Source: Marinomonas gallaica (GTDB lineage Bacteria; Pseudomonadota; Gammaproteobacteria; Pseudomonadales; Marinomonadaceae). Taken from it: a stretch of DNA of 64,000 bases. The notes below the pieces were generated by a model. The model did no database searches. It was given only the letters and a program-made list of their open reading frames with translations, and was not told where the DNA came from. Shown here in pieces: positions 28,467 through 38,692 of the stretch; positions within the stretch are counted from its first letter, which is position 1, and each line of letters starts with the position of its first letter. The stretch spans positions 1 through 64,000 of the forward strand of contig NZ_LTAX01000003.1 of assembly GCF_001639745.1 (NCBI RefSeq), given 5' to 3'. Both the position numbers and the translations under genes were made by a program.

Positions 28467-28910
28467 TTAACCTTTAACGATGGATACGTTTTCCGCCTGT
28501 TTGCCTTTCTCGCCTTCCGTTACAGTAAAGCGAACTTTCTGGCCTTCAATTAAGAAGCGGCGGCCACGTCCACGGATCGCACGGTAATGTACAAATACAT
28601 CATCACCGTTTTCCATGGTAAGGAAACCAAAACCTTTGGAAGAATTAAACCACTTTACGGTACCAACTTCACGATCATCATCTTCTTCCTCACTTGTTGC
28701 GTCATCTGACTCAAAAGTTGAAGAAGTGTCATCTGTCGTTGCGGCACTAGATTGAGACAATACCGTACCCAGGTAAACAGTCACCAAGGTTACTAAGAAG
28801 TACACAATATAGTGTTGTGCAATATCGACCCCAACCAAAGGCGCAATGATAAGCGGCGTCACCAAAGCTAAAATAAGACTCACTAAAAATGCACGTACAG
28901 ATAAAAACAT
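28467..28910 (-). CDS. membrane-anchored cold-shock-domain protein
   Basis: A 147-residue protein of unusual layout. Two hydrophobic helices (about residues 5-27 and 33-50) are followed by an acidic Ser/Thr/Asp linker (residues 53-80) and a C-terminal cold-shock domain with the RNA-binding motifs KGFGFL and VFVHY. Cold-shock domains bind single-stranded nucleic acid; here the domain would be tethered to the inner membrane, most simply facing the cytoplasm. AAGGAA precedes the ATG. The role is not known to me. Confidence 0.88.
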   Translation of the reverse strand: MFLSVRAFLVSLILALVTPLIIAPLVGVDIAQHYIVYFLVTLVTVYLGTVLSQSSAATTDDTSSTFESDDATSEEEDDDREVGTVKWFNSSKGFGFLTMENGDDVFVHYRAIRGRGRRFLIEGQKVRFTVTEGEKGKQAENVSIVKG

Positions 28911-29201
28911 TGGAGTTCCTTGAATATGTTTAATGATTTTTTGTTATTTATTACTAATACACTTTATACAGTTTAGTAACGCGTACTACACCTCTATTTC
29001 AACAGCTAGATCAATGTTTAAAAAGAAAAGCCAAGCTATTGAAAAAAACAATTCACGTCACCATTAACATACTGACACAAGTGTATAGAATGTCAGCAAA
29101 ATTTGCGCAAAATACATTACGAAACTTATTTCGTTAAACTCTTATTGACACACGAAATTAAGTACTTAGCACATTAAAAGACTACCATATAGCAGCCATC
29201 T
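28911..29201. other. divergent region between cold-shock gene and slyX, with clustered dyads
   Basis: 291 bases without a gene. The left 50 bases are the leader of the cold-shock-domain gene, with a TATAAA (28963-28968, minus) as a possible -10. Toward slyX are three palindromic elements: CTGACA/TGTCAG arms at 29072-29077 and 29091-29096, TTTGCGCAAA at 29102-29111, and ACGAAA-CTTA-TTTCGT at 29119-29134. A TTGACA at 29145-29150 follows, without a convincing -10. Confidence 0.55.
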
Positions 29202-29417
29202 ATGAACACCTCAGACTTATTAAACCGTATTGACGATCTTGAGATTCGCAATCAATTTCAAGAAGAAACCATTGATGCACTCAATAACGCCCTAACCAAG
29301 CAACAGCAAGATATTTTGCTGCTCAAAGAGCAAATCAAACTACTTGCCCAGCGCATGGGAGATCAACGCCAAAATTCAGGTATCGACTCAGCTATCGAGA
29401 AGCCACCTCATTACTAA
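29202..29417 (+). CDS. slyX: SlyX family coiled-coil protein
   Basis: A 71-residue SlyX-family protein: an N-terminal coiled coil with heptad leucines (LLNRIDDLEIRNQFQEE) and the family C-terminal signature PPHY at the end. SlyX is widespread in gammaproteobacteria and its function is not established. The ribosome site is weak. It converges on rsmJ with a 28-base gap containing a stem-loop. Confidence 0.9.
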   Translation: MNTSDLLNRIDDLEIRNQFQEETIDALNNALTKQQQDILLLKEQIKLLAQRMGDQRQNSGIDSAIEKPPHY

Positions 29418-29431
29418 AGTTTAATGCAACG

Positions 29432-29459
29432 AAACGCCAACCTTTTTAGTCGGCGTTTT
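29432..29459 (+). terminator. probable terminator after slyX overlapping the rsmJ 3' end
   Basis: AAACGCC (29432-29438) pairs with GGCGTTT (29452-29458) over a 13-nt loop, followed by a short T-rich tract. The right arm lies inside the last codons of rsmJ. Confidence 0.55.
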
Positions 29460-30237
29460 CTAACGACCGCTTTACGTAAACATCAAAGCGTCCAGACTTA
29501 CCATCTATCCGGTAACTCGGCGCCTGATCATTTAAGTAAGGCGCACCTTTAGGTCGCTTAACTACCACTCGAAAACGCGCTAATTGCTGAGCCTTAGGCA
29601 AAAGCAAATCAGCGTCCTCATCATAGCCAACCAAGTCACGAAAAAACGCCATCTCTTTCTTGACGGCCGCGGAGGATTTATCGTTGTGTGGAAACATAGG
29701 GTCTAGATACACCACATCAACGCAATCTTCTTCCATCACATCAAAGATAGTGCCATGAGCCAGCATCATATTCGACATAATATCTTCGATATCGGCCACT
29801 AATCGCGCTCTTTCTAAACCATCGGCCAGCAATTCTCTAACAAAACCCACACGTTCAAACAGCGAAACATGACAACCTAAGCTGGCCAACACAAAACTGT
29901 CTCGTCCAAGGCCCGCTGTGGCATCGAAGACAGTTAACGACGAACGCTTATTTAAACCACAGGCTTTAGCAATGTCTTGTCCTTTACCACCACCAAACTT
30001 ACGACGATGATCAACTGCGCCAGTCGCTAATTCTACACTCACAGGTTTAGGTGCGCCTTTCCCAGTTTTAGCAATGACCAGAGCATCCTCTTGGTGCATC
30101 AATAAATACTCATACGTGGTCGAAAATTTTAATTCGGTGGAAAGACGAAAAGTGGTTAAGCCAAGACGCTCGGCAAGATCGCGAACATGGCTGTCTGAAT
30201 TGCGGTATGCCACCGCAAGGGAGCTAGGCGTAAACAT
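29446..30237 (-). CDS. rsmJ: 16S rRNA (guanine1516-N2)-methyltransferase
   Basis: RsmJ methylates G1516 of 16S rRNA with S-adenosylmethionine. The 263-residue protein has the SAM-binding motif [33 protein letters not shown], and the catalytic-type motif [11 protein letters not shown], which fit the family. AGG precedes the ATG at 30237. It overlaps the preceding small gene by 14 bases, implying co-transcription and coupled translation. Confidence 0.94.
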   Translation of the reverse strand: MFTPSSLAVAYRNSDSHVRDLAERLGLTTFRLSTELKFSTTYEYLLMHQEDALVIAKTGKGAPKPVSVELATGAVDHRRKFGGGKGQDIAKACGLNKRSSLTVFDATAGLGRDSFVLASLGCHVSLFERVGFVRELLADGLERARLVADIEDIMSNMMLAHGTIFDVMEEDCVDVVYLDPMFPHNDKSSAAVKKEMAFFRDLVGYDEDADLLLPKAQQLARFRVVVKRPKGAPYLNDQAPSYRIDGKSGRFDVYVKRSLENAD

Positions 30238-30514
30238 CGATACCTATTAGTTGATGGCGAGGGTTATTAGAAGACAAGGACTCAGTAGACTGATACGCCG
30301 ACATGGCTTGTTGCGCTAAAGCACTTAAGCCATCAACCTTAAAAAAGCGTGGCGACTCAGTGCTCGAAGCCCGCTCAAAGGCTTGCATTGAGCTAGGCAA
30401 CATTGCCGAAGATCGCTGCTCTGAATTTTGGCCAGCCACAACGGGGACTGAGGATCGCGCACTTTGATTTGCACCACCTTGAGGAATAACTGGAAAGTTA
30501 CCGCCAATTTTCAT
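30224..30514 (-). CDS. unknown Ser/Gln-rich small protein
   Basis: A 96-residue protein rich in Ser, Gln and Ala with no signal peptide or membrane segment. It begins [18 protein letters not shown] and has a short possible helix around [16 protein letters not shown]. It starts one base after the uppP stop, with GAGCGGG as a weak ribosome site, and overlaps rsmJ. I do not recognise a family; its tight position in the uppP-rsmJ unit supports it being real. Confidence 0.7.
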   Translation of the reverse strand: MKIGGNFPVIPQGGANQSARSSVPVVAGQNSEQRSSAMLPSSMQAFERASSTESPRFFKVDGLSALAQQAMSAYQSTESLSSNNPRHQLIGIDVYA

Positions 30515-30515
30515 A

Positions 30516-31328
30516 TTACCCGCTCACCATTACTAACCAAAGAAGCCCAAAGCCCAATATAAGTCGATAAATCATAAATGGCAAAAAACCTATGCGGCTA
30601 AGCCATTTTAAAAATAGATGTATACAAAGATAGGCACTGATGCCCGAAAGCACAATCCCCCAGCCTAAAGACTGATAGTCAATTGGGACAACGGATTCCG
30701 CAGTTAACAACTCAAAGGTCTTCAAACTGCCAGCAGCGAGAATAATAGGGATCGACAACAAAAATGAAAAACGCGCCGAACACTCACGACTAAATCCTAA
30801 GAAGCGTGCCGCAGTCATTGTTATACCCGAGCGAGACGTGCCCGGTATAAGTGCTAGCGCTTGTGCTAAACCGATGATTAACACTCGTGACCACGTGAGG
30901 TCATTTTGTTGTTTGTGATGACTAGCAAATCGGTCCGATATCCACAGCAACACACCAAAGCCGATGGTCGTGTACGCAATCACTTCAATCGAGCGCAAAT
31001 ACTGCTCGATAACACTATTGAATAGCAAGCCAACAATAACAGCCGGTATCGTTGCTAAAACAACCCACATTCCTAATCGACTGTTTTCAGTATGACGATG
31101 AGTAAATAAAACCCCAACTGTGTCACGAATAATAAGGCTAATATCACGCCAAAAATATCCAACTACCGCGACCAAAGTACCGACATGAACCGCGACATCA
31201 AATGCTAGCCCTTGATCCGGCCATCCCAACAACTGAGAAGGCAAAATCAAATGAGCGGAGCTAGAAATCGGTAGAAACTCAGTTAGCCCTTGAATTAAAG
31301 CTAGGAAAATGACGTGATACCACAACAT
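30516..31328 (-). CDS. uppP: undecaprenyl-diphosphatase
   Basis: UppP (BacA) dephosphorylates undecaprenyl diphosphate so the C55 lipid carrier can be reused in wall synthesis. The 270-residue polytopic membrane protein has the two signature regions, LTEFLPISSSAHLIL near the N-terminus and LIPGTSRSGITMTAARFLG in the middle. It is 3 bases downstream of tsaB. Confidence 0.96.
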   Translation of the reverse strand: MLWYHVIFLALIQGLTEFLPISSSAHLILPSQLLGWPDQGLAFDVAVHVGTLVAVVGYFWRDISLIIRDTVGVLFTHRHTENSRLGMWVVLATIPAVIVGLLFNSVIEQYLRSIEVIAYTTIGFGVLLWISDRFASHHKQQNDLTWSRVLIIGLAQALALIPGTSRSGITMTAARFLGFSRECSARFSFLLSIPIILAAGSLKTFELLTAESVVPIDYQSLGWGIVLSGISAYLCIHLFLKWLSRIGFLPFMIYRLILGFGLLWLVMVSG

Positions 31329-31331
31329 ATT

Positions 31332-32039
31332 TTAGCGTTTGCCAATCCGTGCAGGTTGCTTTTCCCAAGTGATCTCATCACGAAGATAAACAGGAAGCGC
31401 TTCATTTGCCATCACAACCTTACCAAGCGAAAAATCATAGTCCGCCAACTGAGCAATACAGGCGGCTCGAGGCGCAATATCAGACAGAACGTTTGCAGCG
31501 GGCTCTGGCAACACAGCATTTAATTGGTCTTGATAAATCCAGCCAGATCCAACGCCATGGTATCGCTCAGAAATAGAGGTAAGATTATCAGGCGAAATAA
31601 CACGCTCCGATAAAATCTCTTCAGCTACCCAAAACTCATCTTTTTGCTCTATCGAATATCCACCTAAATAGATTTCACCCATACGGGCATCTAGGGCAGC
31701 CAACCAATGTGAGTAATGCGTTTTTTGATGCGCTTCAAGTGCCATCGCCGCTAACGTCGAAACAGGTACAACCGGAAGATCTGCACCATACGCGAGCCCC
31801 TGCACAACACCTGCACTGATGCGCAGTCCAGTAAAAGAACCTGGACCCCGACCAAACGCAATGGCGTCTAGCTGAGATAAAGACAATTGAGCTTGAGCAA
31901 GAATTTGATCTACCATTGGCAGGATCAAATCGTTATGTTTTCGGGGCGCCATGCGGAAATCTTCCAGCACCACGCCATCTTGAATCAACGCCACCGAGCA
32001 GGCAGGCGTTGATGTGTCCAAAGCAAGAATAGCAGTCAT
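31332..32039 (-). CDS. tsaB: tRNA threonylcarbamoyladenosine biosynthesis protein TsaB
   Basis: TsaB is the inactive paralogue partner of TsaD in making t6A37 of ANN-decoding tRNAs. The 235-residue ASKHA-fold protein begins ILALDTSTPACSVAL and has AIAFGRGPGSFTGLRISAGVVQGL. It starts 7 bases after adk. tsaD is not in the window. Confidence 0.95.
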   Translation of the reverse strand: MTAILALDTSTPACSVALIQDGVVLEDFRMAPRKHNDLILPMVDQILAQAQLSLSQLDAIAFGRGPGSFTGLRISAGVVQGLAYGADLPVVPVSTLAAMALEAHQKTHYSHWLAALDARMGEIYLGGYSIEQKDEFWVAEEILSERVISPDNLTSISERYHGVGSGWIYQDQLNAVLPEPAANVLSDIAPRAACIAQLADYDFSLGKVVMANEALPVYLRDEITWEKQPARIGKR

Positions 32040-32046
32040 TGCAGGA

Positions 32047-32929
<883 letters not shown>

Positions 32930-35560
32930 TTAGCCCGTATTTTGCATGCCGCTGGCGATGCCAGCCATGGTAATCATTAGGGCTTTATTCACCGCGACGT
33001 TGTCACCGTCAATACGACTACGGTGCAATAATTCTGCTTGCAGGTAGTGCAACGGATCAATGTAGGGGTTACGCACATCGATTGATTGGCGGATAGTTTT
33101 ATTGTCCTCAATCAGTCGTTCTTGCTGCTTAATTTCTTTTACTAACTCGCGTACCTGATTTAATTTACGGCGCAATAAGTGACCCAAGCCACGTAACTCA
33201 TCTGGCACTAAACGTTTTTCATAATATTCTGCTATGTCCGGCTCCGCTTTTGCCAGCACCATATCAAGCATGTCTAAATAGGCGCCAAAGAAAGGCCACT
33301 TTTTATGCATTTCTCGAAGACGTTCTAAGTTGCCAGACTCTACACTCTGCTGCAAAGCGCTTTCAGCTCCAAGCCAAGCTGGCAACATCATACGGATTTG
33401 CATCCACGCAAAAATCCAAGGGATTGCACGTAAACTTTCCACACCACCGTCTGAGCGACGACGTGCAGGACGAGATCCCAACGGTAATTTAGCTAACTCT
33501 TGTTCTGGGGTAATGGTTCTAAAGTACGGAACGAAGTCTTCATGACCGCGTACAATAGAGCGGTATTGATTCATACCCTCTTCAGCCATTTCATCCATCA
33601 AAGCACGCCACTCTTCTTGCGGAGACTCTGATGGGATCAAAGACGCTTCTAAAACAGCAGAACAATAAAGCTCCAGTGAGCGAACAGCAATGTCTGGAAT
33701 GCCAAATTTGAAGCGAATCATTTCACCTTGTTCAGTGACACGGATCGAGCCTTTTACTGATCCTGGTGGCTGCGACAAGATAGCCACATGAGCCGGACCG
33801 CCGCCACGACCAACGGTACCACCTCGGCCATGAAACAAAGTCAGATGAATACTGTGCTTTTTACACAAGCGCGTCAGGGCTTCCTGAGCTCTGTACTGCC
33901 CCCACGTTGCGGCTATTTGTCCTGCATCTTTTGCTGAGTCAGAATAACCAATCATGACTTCTTGATGTCCATTGATATAGGCTTTATACCAAGGCAATGA
34001 GAATAGCTGTTCGATAATAGGCTCGGCGTTATCTAAGTCAGCTAATGTCTCAAACAAGGGCACAATGCGCATATTAAAACGCACCCCTGACTCTTTAAGC
34101 AGAAGAGCCACCGCTAGAACATCAGAAGGCGCACTGGCCATAGAAATAACGTACGAACCAAAGGAATTCTGATAGCCGCTAGCAATGGTTTTGAACGTCT
34201 CTAGCACTTCGGCTACCATCGGATCAGGTGACCAGTCTTTTGGCAGCAAGGGGCGTTTTGAATTTAACTCCGCTAACAAGAATGCTTGGCGTGAAGCTTC
34301 ATCCCATTCTGCGTAATCCCCCAGACCATAAAAACGAGTAATCGCTGACAGGGTTTCAATGTGCTTGGACGCATCTTGACGAACATCTAACCGCACTAAC
34401 GTCATGCCAAACGTAGCTGCCCGACGAATCAGGTCTAATACAGAACCGTTGGCAATCACTTTCATACCGCAGTCTAATAGTGATTGATAACATAGAGATA
34501 GATCATCCATTAGCTCTTTGTTATCGAGCATGATGCCTTCATCACTGACAGATTGACCATCGAGCTTAGCCTTAGCCCAAACTTTGGTTTTTTCCATTTT
34601 ACGCTCTAAACTACGCACGACCTCACGATAAGGCTGAGCGCTGTCGCCAACGCGTTCACGCAGTGCATCGTTGCATTGTGTCATGGAAAATTCAGCGCGC
34701 AGTGCAGTAAGGTCTTTCAAATATAAATCAGCGGCCATCCAACGGGCTAATAAGACCACTTCTTGAGTCACAGTGTGTGTGACATTAGGATTACCGTCTC
34801 GGTCTCCGCCCATCCATGTGGCGAAGCGAATCGGTGCCAGGTCCAGTGGTAAGCGCTCCTGTTCCGCATGCTGTTTAAATTGCTCATCTAATTGTCGAAA
34901 GAAGTGCGGTACTGCTTCCCAAAGAGACTGCTCAATCACAGCAAACCCCCACTTAGCTTCATCGACAGGTGTTGGGCGCTGTTCACGAATTTCATCCGTA
35001 TGCCAAGCTTGGGTGATGATTTCTTTTAATCGGCGAACATGCTTTTCATGCTCAAGAGGCAAGATATTATCTTTGTCGAGGGCTTCCAACTCAGTGGAGA
35101 TGTTATCGTATTTTCGAATTAATGAACGACGCACAACCTCTGTTGGATGCGCTGTCAACACTAGGTCAATGGCTTGCCCGCGGAGCGCTTCAACCATCTG
35201 TTCAGACGTGAAATCTTGCTCTTTTAAGCGTACCAATAAGTCACCGATAGGGTTTTTATAGATACCCAAACTTTCATTCGAACGACGTCGATGAACACGA
35301 TGATATTGCTCAGCAAGATTAGAAAGGTTTAAAAACTGATTAAACGCTCTAGCGACAGGAACAATATCTTGATCATCAAGATTTTCCAGTGCTTTGATTA
35401 AGGCACTGGAATCGCCACTTTGTCGTCCATCTTTGGATAACTGACGAATGTTTTCGACCGTATCTAGAAAGCGTTCTCCCAAATGATTACTCATGGTTTC
35501 CCCTAAGCAATCCCCCAACAAACGCACATTTTCTCGTAACGAGGCTTGACGATCGGTCAC
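32930..35560 (-). CDS. ppc: phosphoenolpyruvate carboxylase
   Basis: Ppc carboxylates phosphoenolpyruvate to oxaloacetate, the anaplerotic entry to the TCA cycle. The 876-residue protein has the catalytic-His motif DLVLTAHPTEVVRRSL, GWMGGDRDGNPNVT-type segment (TWMGGDRDGNPN), the glycine loop FHGRGGTVGRGGGPAH and the C-terminal family ending MQNTG. The start is GTG at 35560 with a strong AAAGGAGA 7 bases upstream. It stands between mazG and adk on the same strand. Confidence 0.97.
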   Translation of the reverse strand: MTDRQASLRENVRLLGDCLGETMSNHLGERFLDTVENIRQLSKDGRQSGDSSALIKALENLDDQDIVPVARAFNQFLNLSNLAEQYHRVHRRRSNESLGIYKNPIGDLLVRLKEQDFTSEQMVEALRGQAIDLVLTAHPTEVVRRSLIRKYDNISTELEALDKDNILPLEHEKHVRRLKEIITQAWHTDEIREQRPTPVDEAKWGFAVIEQSLWEAVPHFFRQLDEQFKQHAEQERLPLDLAPIRFATWMGGDRDGNPNVTHTVTQEVVLLARWMAADLYLKDLTALRAEFSMTQCNDALRERVGDSAQPYREVVRSLERKMEKTKVWAKAKLDGQSVSDEGIMLDNKELMDDLSLCYQSLLDCGMKVIANGSVLDLIRRAATFGMTLVRLDVRQDASKHIETLSAITRFYGLGDYAEWDEASRQAFLLAELNSKRPLLPKDWSPDPMVAEVLETFKTIASGYQNSFGSYVISMASAPSDVLAVALLLKESGVRFNMRIVPLFETLADLDNAEPIIEQLFSLPWYKAYINGHQEVMIGYSDSAKDAGQIAATWGQYRAQEALTRLCKKHSIHLTLFHGRGGTVGRGGGPAHVAILSQPPGSVKGSIRVTEQGEMIRFKFGIPDIAVRSLELYCSAVLEASLIPSESPQEEWRALMDEMAEEGMNQYRSIVRGHEDFVPYFRTITPEQELAKLPLGSRPARRRSDGGVESLRAIPWIFAWMQIRMMLPAWLGAESALQQSVESGNLERLREMHKKWPFFGAYLDMLDMVLAKAEPDIAEYYEKRLVPDELRGLGHLLRRKLNQVRELVKEIKQQERLIEDNKTIRQSIDVRNPYIDPLHYLQAELLHRSRIDGDNVAVNKALMITMAGIASGMQNTG

Positions 35561-35613
35561 AATACGTCTCCTTTCTTCTTCTGTTATCGCTCGCCCATGC
35601 GAGCCAGATATCG

Positions 35614-36426
35614 CTATAAACCGTTGGCTTTAGCGCGCTCCCACAACTGATCTAACTCTTCTAAAGAGCAATCCGTTAACGGTGTGTTCAGTTCTGATAA
35701 TTGATGTTCTATAAAAGCAAAACGACGACGAAATTTCACATTGGTCTGCATCAATGCATGCTCAGGCGAAATCGATAAGTGCCTTGCTAAATTTGATACG
35801 GCAAATAACACATCGCCAAGCTCCGCTTCAGCTTCGGCATGCGATAAATGATCAATCGCTTCCTCTAATTCATCAAGCTCTTCTCGAATCTTAGCAAAAA
35901 CAGGCTTTACATTTTGCCAGTCAAAACCAACTTTACCTGCTTGCTTTTGCAATTTCACCGCTTGGCTCAACACTGACATACTACTGGGCACGGAGCCCAA
36001 TAGACCTTGCGACGCTTGGCCTTTAGCACGTTTTTCTTCGGCTTTGATTTTCTGCCATTGCTCACCAATTTGTTGTTCAGACAACGCATTCGGCGTGGCA
36101 TAACTGTCAAACGTACCATCAGGAAAAACATGAGGATGACGACGCAGCATTTTTTCTACGATGGTATTAACTACATCAGAGAAATTGAAGGCATTTTCTT
36201 CACTGGCCATTTGCGCATGAAATACCACTTGAAACAGCAAATCCCCTAGTTCGTCTTGAAGGTCTTCTCGATCGCCTCGAACAATCGCATCCATGACTTC
36301 ATAAGCTTCCTCAATCGTATAGGGCGCGATGCTGTCAAAGCTTTGCTTTTGATCCCACGGACAACCATACTTGCGATCACGCAACATGGTCATTAACGCT
36401 AATAAGTCATTCAGGCCGTATTTCAA
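35614..36426 (-). CDS. mazG: nucleoside triphosphate pyrophosphohydrolase MazG
   Basis: MazG hydrolyses NTPs and dNTPs to monophosphates and PPi and in E. coli also affects ppGpp levels. The 270-residue protein has the two tandem MazG domains: LRDRKYGCPWDQKQSF with EEAYEVMDAI and DELGDLLFQVVFHAQMA in the first, and EELDELEEAI with ELGDVLFAVSNLAR in the second. A TTG start overlaps the relA stop as TTGA, with GGGAG upstream, indicating coupled expression. Confidence 0.95.
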   Translation of the reverse strand: MKYGLNDLLALMTMLRDRKYGCPWDQKQSFDSIAPYTIEEAYEVMDAIVRGDREDLQDELGDLLFQVVFHAQMASEENAFNFSDVVNTIVEKMLRRHPHVFPDGTFDSYATPNALSEQQIGEQWQKIKAEEKRAKGQASQGLLGSVPSSMSVLSQAVKLQKQAGKVGFDWQNVKPVFAKIREELDELEEAIDHLSHAEAEAELGDVLFAVSNLARHLSISPEHALMQTNVKFRRRFAFIEHQLSELNTPLTDCSLEELDQLWERAKANGL

Positions 36427-38669
36427 TTATCGCGCTCCCTAAAGACATCCAATACATTTGGCAATTGATTGATGCGATGAAGCAAACGAGAAAGCGTACT
36501 GATTTCACTCACCTCGATAGTAAACCGTATGGCGGCAGTGTGATCTTCCTTGGCAGAAATCGTATTCATCGACAGCAAATTCACCTTCTCATTGGAAAGC
36601 AACGCCGTAATGTCATTCAGCAAACCAGTGCGGTCATAGGCTGAGACGCGAATATTCACAGGATATAAGTTATCGACTTCTTCTCCCCAATTCACTTCCA
36701 CTATTCGCTCAGGCTCTTCAAGCTGTAATTGCGCTGCATTAATACAGTCTTGGCGATGAATAGACACTCCTCGACCTTGTGTAATGTAGCCAATAATGTC
36801 ATCACCAGGAATCGGAGAACAGCATTTTGCCATTTGTGTCAGTAGCTTCCCCACACCTTGAATATGAATATCATTATCCGAAGATTTATGACGGCTTTTT
36901 TTCAAGCGAACAGGGCGAACGGCAGGATCACCATCTAAGCCATGCAAATCATCTATGACACGCAGCACACGGCCTAATTGGATGTCTCCTGCACCAAGAG
37001 AGACGTATACATCTTCTCCTGTTGAAAAATTGAAGCGTTCAGCAATGGCATTAAAATTCAGCTTATTTTCTTCAATACCAAGACGCTTTAGCTGCTTATC
37101 AAGAACACTCTGCCCCGCCTCAAGATTTTTCTCACGATCTTCTCGTCTGAACCAACTTTGAATCTTAGCTCTGGCTCGGTTGGTGTTTACATATCCTAAT
37201 GTTGGATGTAACCAATCTCGGCTCGGACCACCCTCTTTGGTCGTCAAAATTTCAATTTTATCACCCGTTTTAAGATGCGTAACAAGGGAAATAATCTTAC
37301 CGTTCACTTTAGCACCACGACAGCGATGCCCAATTTCTGTGTGCACACGGTAAGCAAAATCTACCGGCGTTGCATTAATAGGTAAATCGACCACATGTCC
37401 ATCTGGCGTAAATACGTAGATACGGTCTTGCTCAATGTCGTTAAGCACTTGCTCACTGAGTGACTCTAAATCGCCTTGCACTTCATTGAAATCTAGAATC
37501 GTACGCAACCACTGCAGCTTTTCTTCATAGCTTGAGCTGTTCGATGTGAGGTCAGTACCCTTGTATTTCCAGTGCGCGCATACACCAAGCTCTGCATCTT
37601 CATGCATTTTATGGGTTCGTATCTGAATCTCTAACACACGCCCTTCTGGTCCAACAACCGCCGTGTGGAGAGATTGATATCCATTGGATTTGGGGTTGCT
37701 GATGTAGTCGTCAAACTCCTGAGGAATAGGCTTCCAAAGATTATGGACGATACCTAATACACCGTAACACTCCATCGTTTCATCAACGAGAATTCGCACT
37801 GCACGAACATCATATACTTCATCGAACGGGATGTTCTTACGACGCATTTTGCGCCAAATGCTGTAAATATGTTTCGCTCGTCCCATCACATCCGCATGGA
37901 TATTAATCGCTTCCATACGCAATTTAAGATCTTTGATAGCGTCATCAATAAACTGTTGGCGATCTAATCGCTTTTCATCAAGCAATTTGGCGATGCGCTT
38001 GTAATCAGCTGGGTAAAGATAACGGAACGATAAGTCCTCAAGTTCCCACTTGATATGACCAATACCAAGTCGATGAGCAAGCGGGGCATAAACACTCTGC
38101 ACCTCCAAGGCGATCGACTCTTTGCGTTCATCACTCTGATGCTTGGCCTCTTTTATAGCGCAGGCTCGTTCAGACAGCTTGATCAATACAACGCGGACAT
38201 CGTCAATGATAGACACCAACATTTTACGCAGTGATTCAAGCTGGTTTTCATGACTACCAAGTACTTCTGCAGTGCTGTCTTTGGATAAGTTTTTCGACAC
38301 CTCACCCATGCGAATCACGCCCTCAATCAATGACGCCACCTTACGGCCAAACATGTCACTGACTTTGGAAAGTTCTAATTGGTCCTCACGCACGACACGG
38401 TAAAGCGCTGCAGCCAAAAGAGAGTCTTGATCGGCACGGAAACCGGCAAGAATTTCGACCATTTCGAGGCCAGCTCTAAACGTGCTCGCCTGTGGCCCCC
38501 AGTAAGATGATCGTCCCGACGCGGCTTCCGCCTGCCTTGCCAACTGACAAGCCATTCTCAAAGGAACGCGACTCGCTTCATCAATCTTGTCAGCAAAGTG
38601 AGACATCCAAGCATCGATATCGACACTCCCGTCTGCTAATACCGGGTGATCCTTTCTTACCGTAACCAT
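36423..38669 (-). CDS. relA: GTP pyrophosphokinase RelA
   Basis: RelA makes (p)ppGpp on stalled ribosomes during amino-acid starvation. At 748 residues it matches RelA in size. An HD-like N-terminal region without a visible HD pair in RelA style precedes the synthetase domain (YDVRAVRILVDETMECYG, NPKSNGYQSLHTAVVG), the TGS domain (RIYVFTPDGHVVDLP), the zinc-finger/helical region (MAKCCSPIPGDDIIGY) and a C-terminal ACT domain. AAGGG precedes the ATG. Whether it has residual hydrolase activity cannot be read securely. Confidence 0.96.
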   Translation of the reverse strand: MVTVRKDHPVLADGSVDIDAWMSHFADKIDEASRVPLRMACQLARQAEAASGRSSYWGPQASTFRAGLEMVEILAGFRADQDSLLAAALYRVVREDQLELSKVSDMFGRKVASLIEGVIRMGEVSKNLSKDSTAEVLGSHENQLESLRKMLVSIIDDVRVVLIKLSERACAIKEAKHQSDERKESIALEVQSVYAPLAHRLGIGHIKWELEDLSFRYLYPADYKRIAKLLDEKRLDRQQFIDDAIKDLKLRMEAINIHADVMGRAKHIYSIWRKMRRKNIPFDEVYDVRAVRILVDETMECYGVLGIVHNLWKPIPQEFDDYISNPKSNGYQSLHTAVVGPEGRVLEIQIRTHKMHEDAELGVCAHWKYKGTDLTSNSSSYEEKLQWLRTILDFNEVQGDLESLSEQVLNDIEQDRIYVFTPDGHVVDLPINATPVDFAYRVHTEIGHRCRGAKVNGKIISLVTHLKTGDKIEILTTKEGGPSRDWLHPTLGYVNTNRARAKIQSWFRREDREKNLEAGQSVLDKQLKRLGIEENKLNFNAIAERFNFSTGEDVYVSLGAGDIQLGRVLRVIDDLHGLDGDPAVRPVRLKKSRHKSSDNDIHIQGVGKLLTQMAKCCSPIPGDDIIGYITQGRGVSIHRQDCINAAQLQLEEPERIVEVNWGEEVDNLYPVNIRVSAYDRTGLLNDITALLSNEKVNLLSMNTISAKEDHTAAIRFTIEVSEISTLSRLLHRINQLPNVLDVFRERDN

Positions 38670-38692
38670 ATAACTACCCTTCTGGTAACAAC

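Noticed and set aside
29145-29176. TTGACA at 29145 as a complete slyX promoter
   Set aside because: The -35 is perfect, but no acceptable -10 lies 16-18 bases downstream, so a promoter was not annotated.
34773-35261. 162-residue plus-strand frame inside ppc
   Set aside because: It runs antisense to a highly conserved ppc coding region, has no ribosome site, and its Ser/Arg/Cys-rich composition is typical of an antisense shadow.
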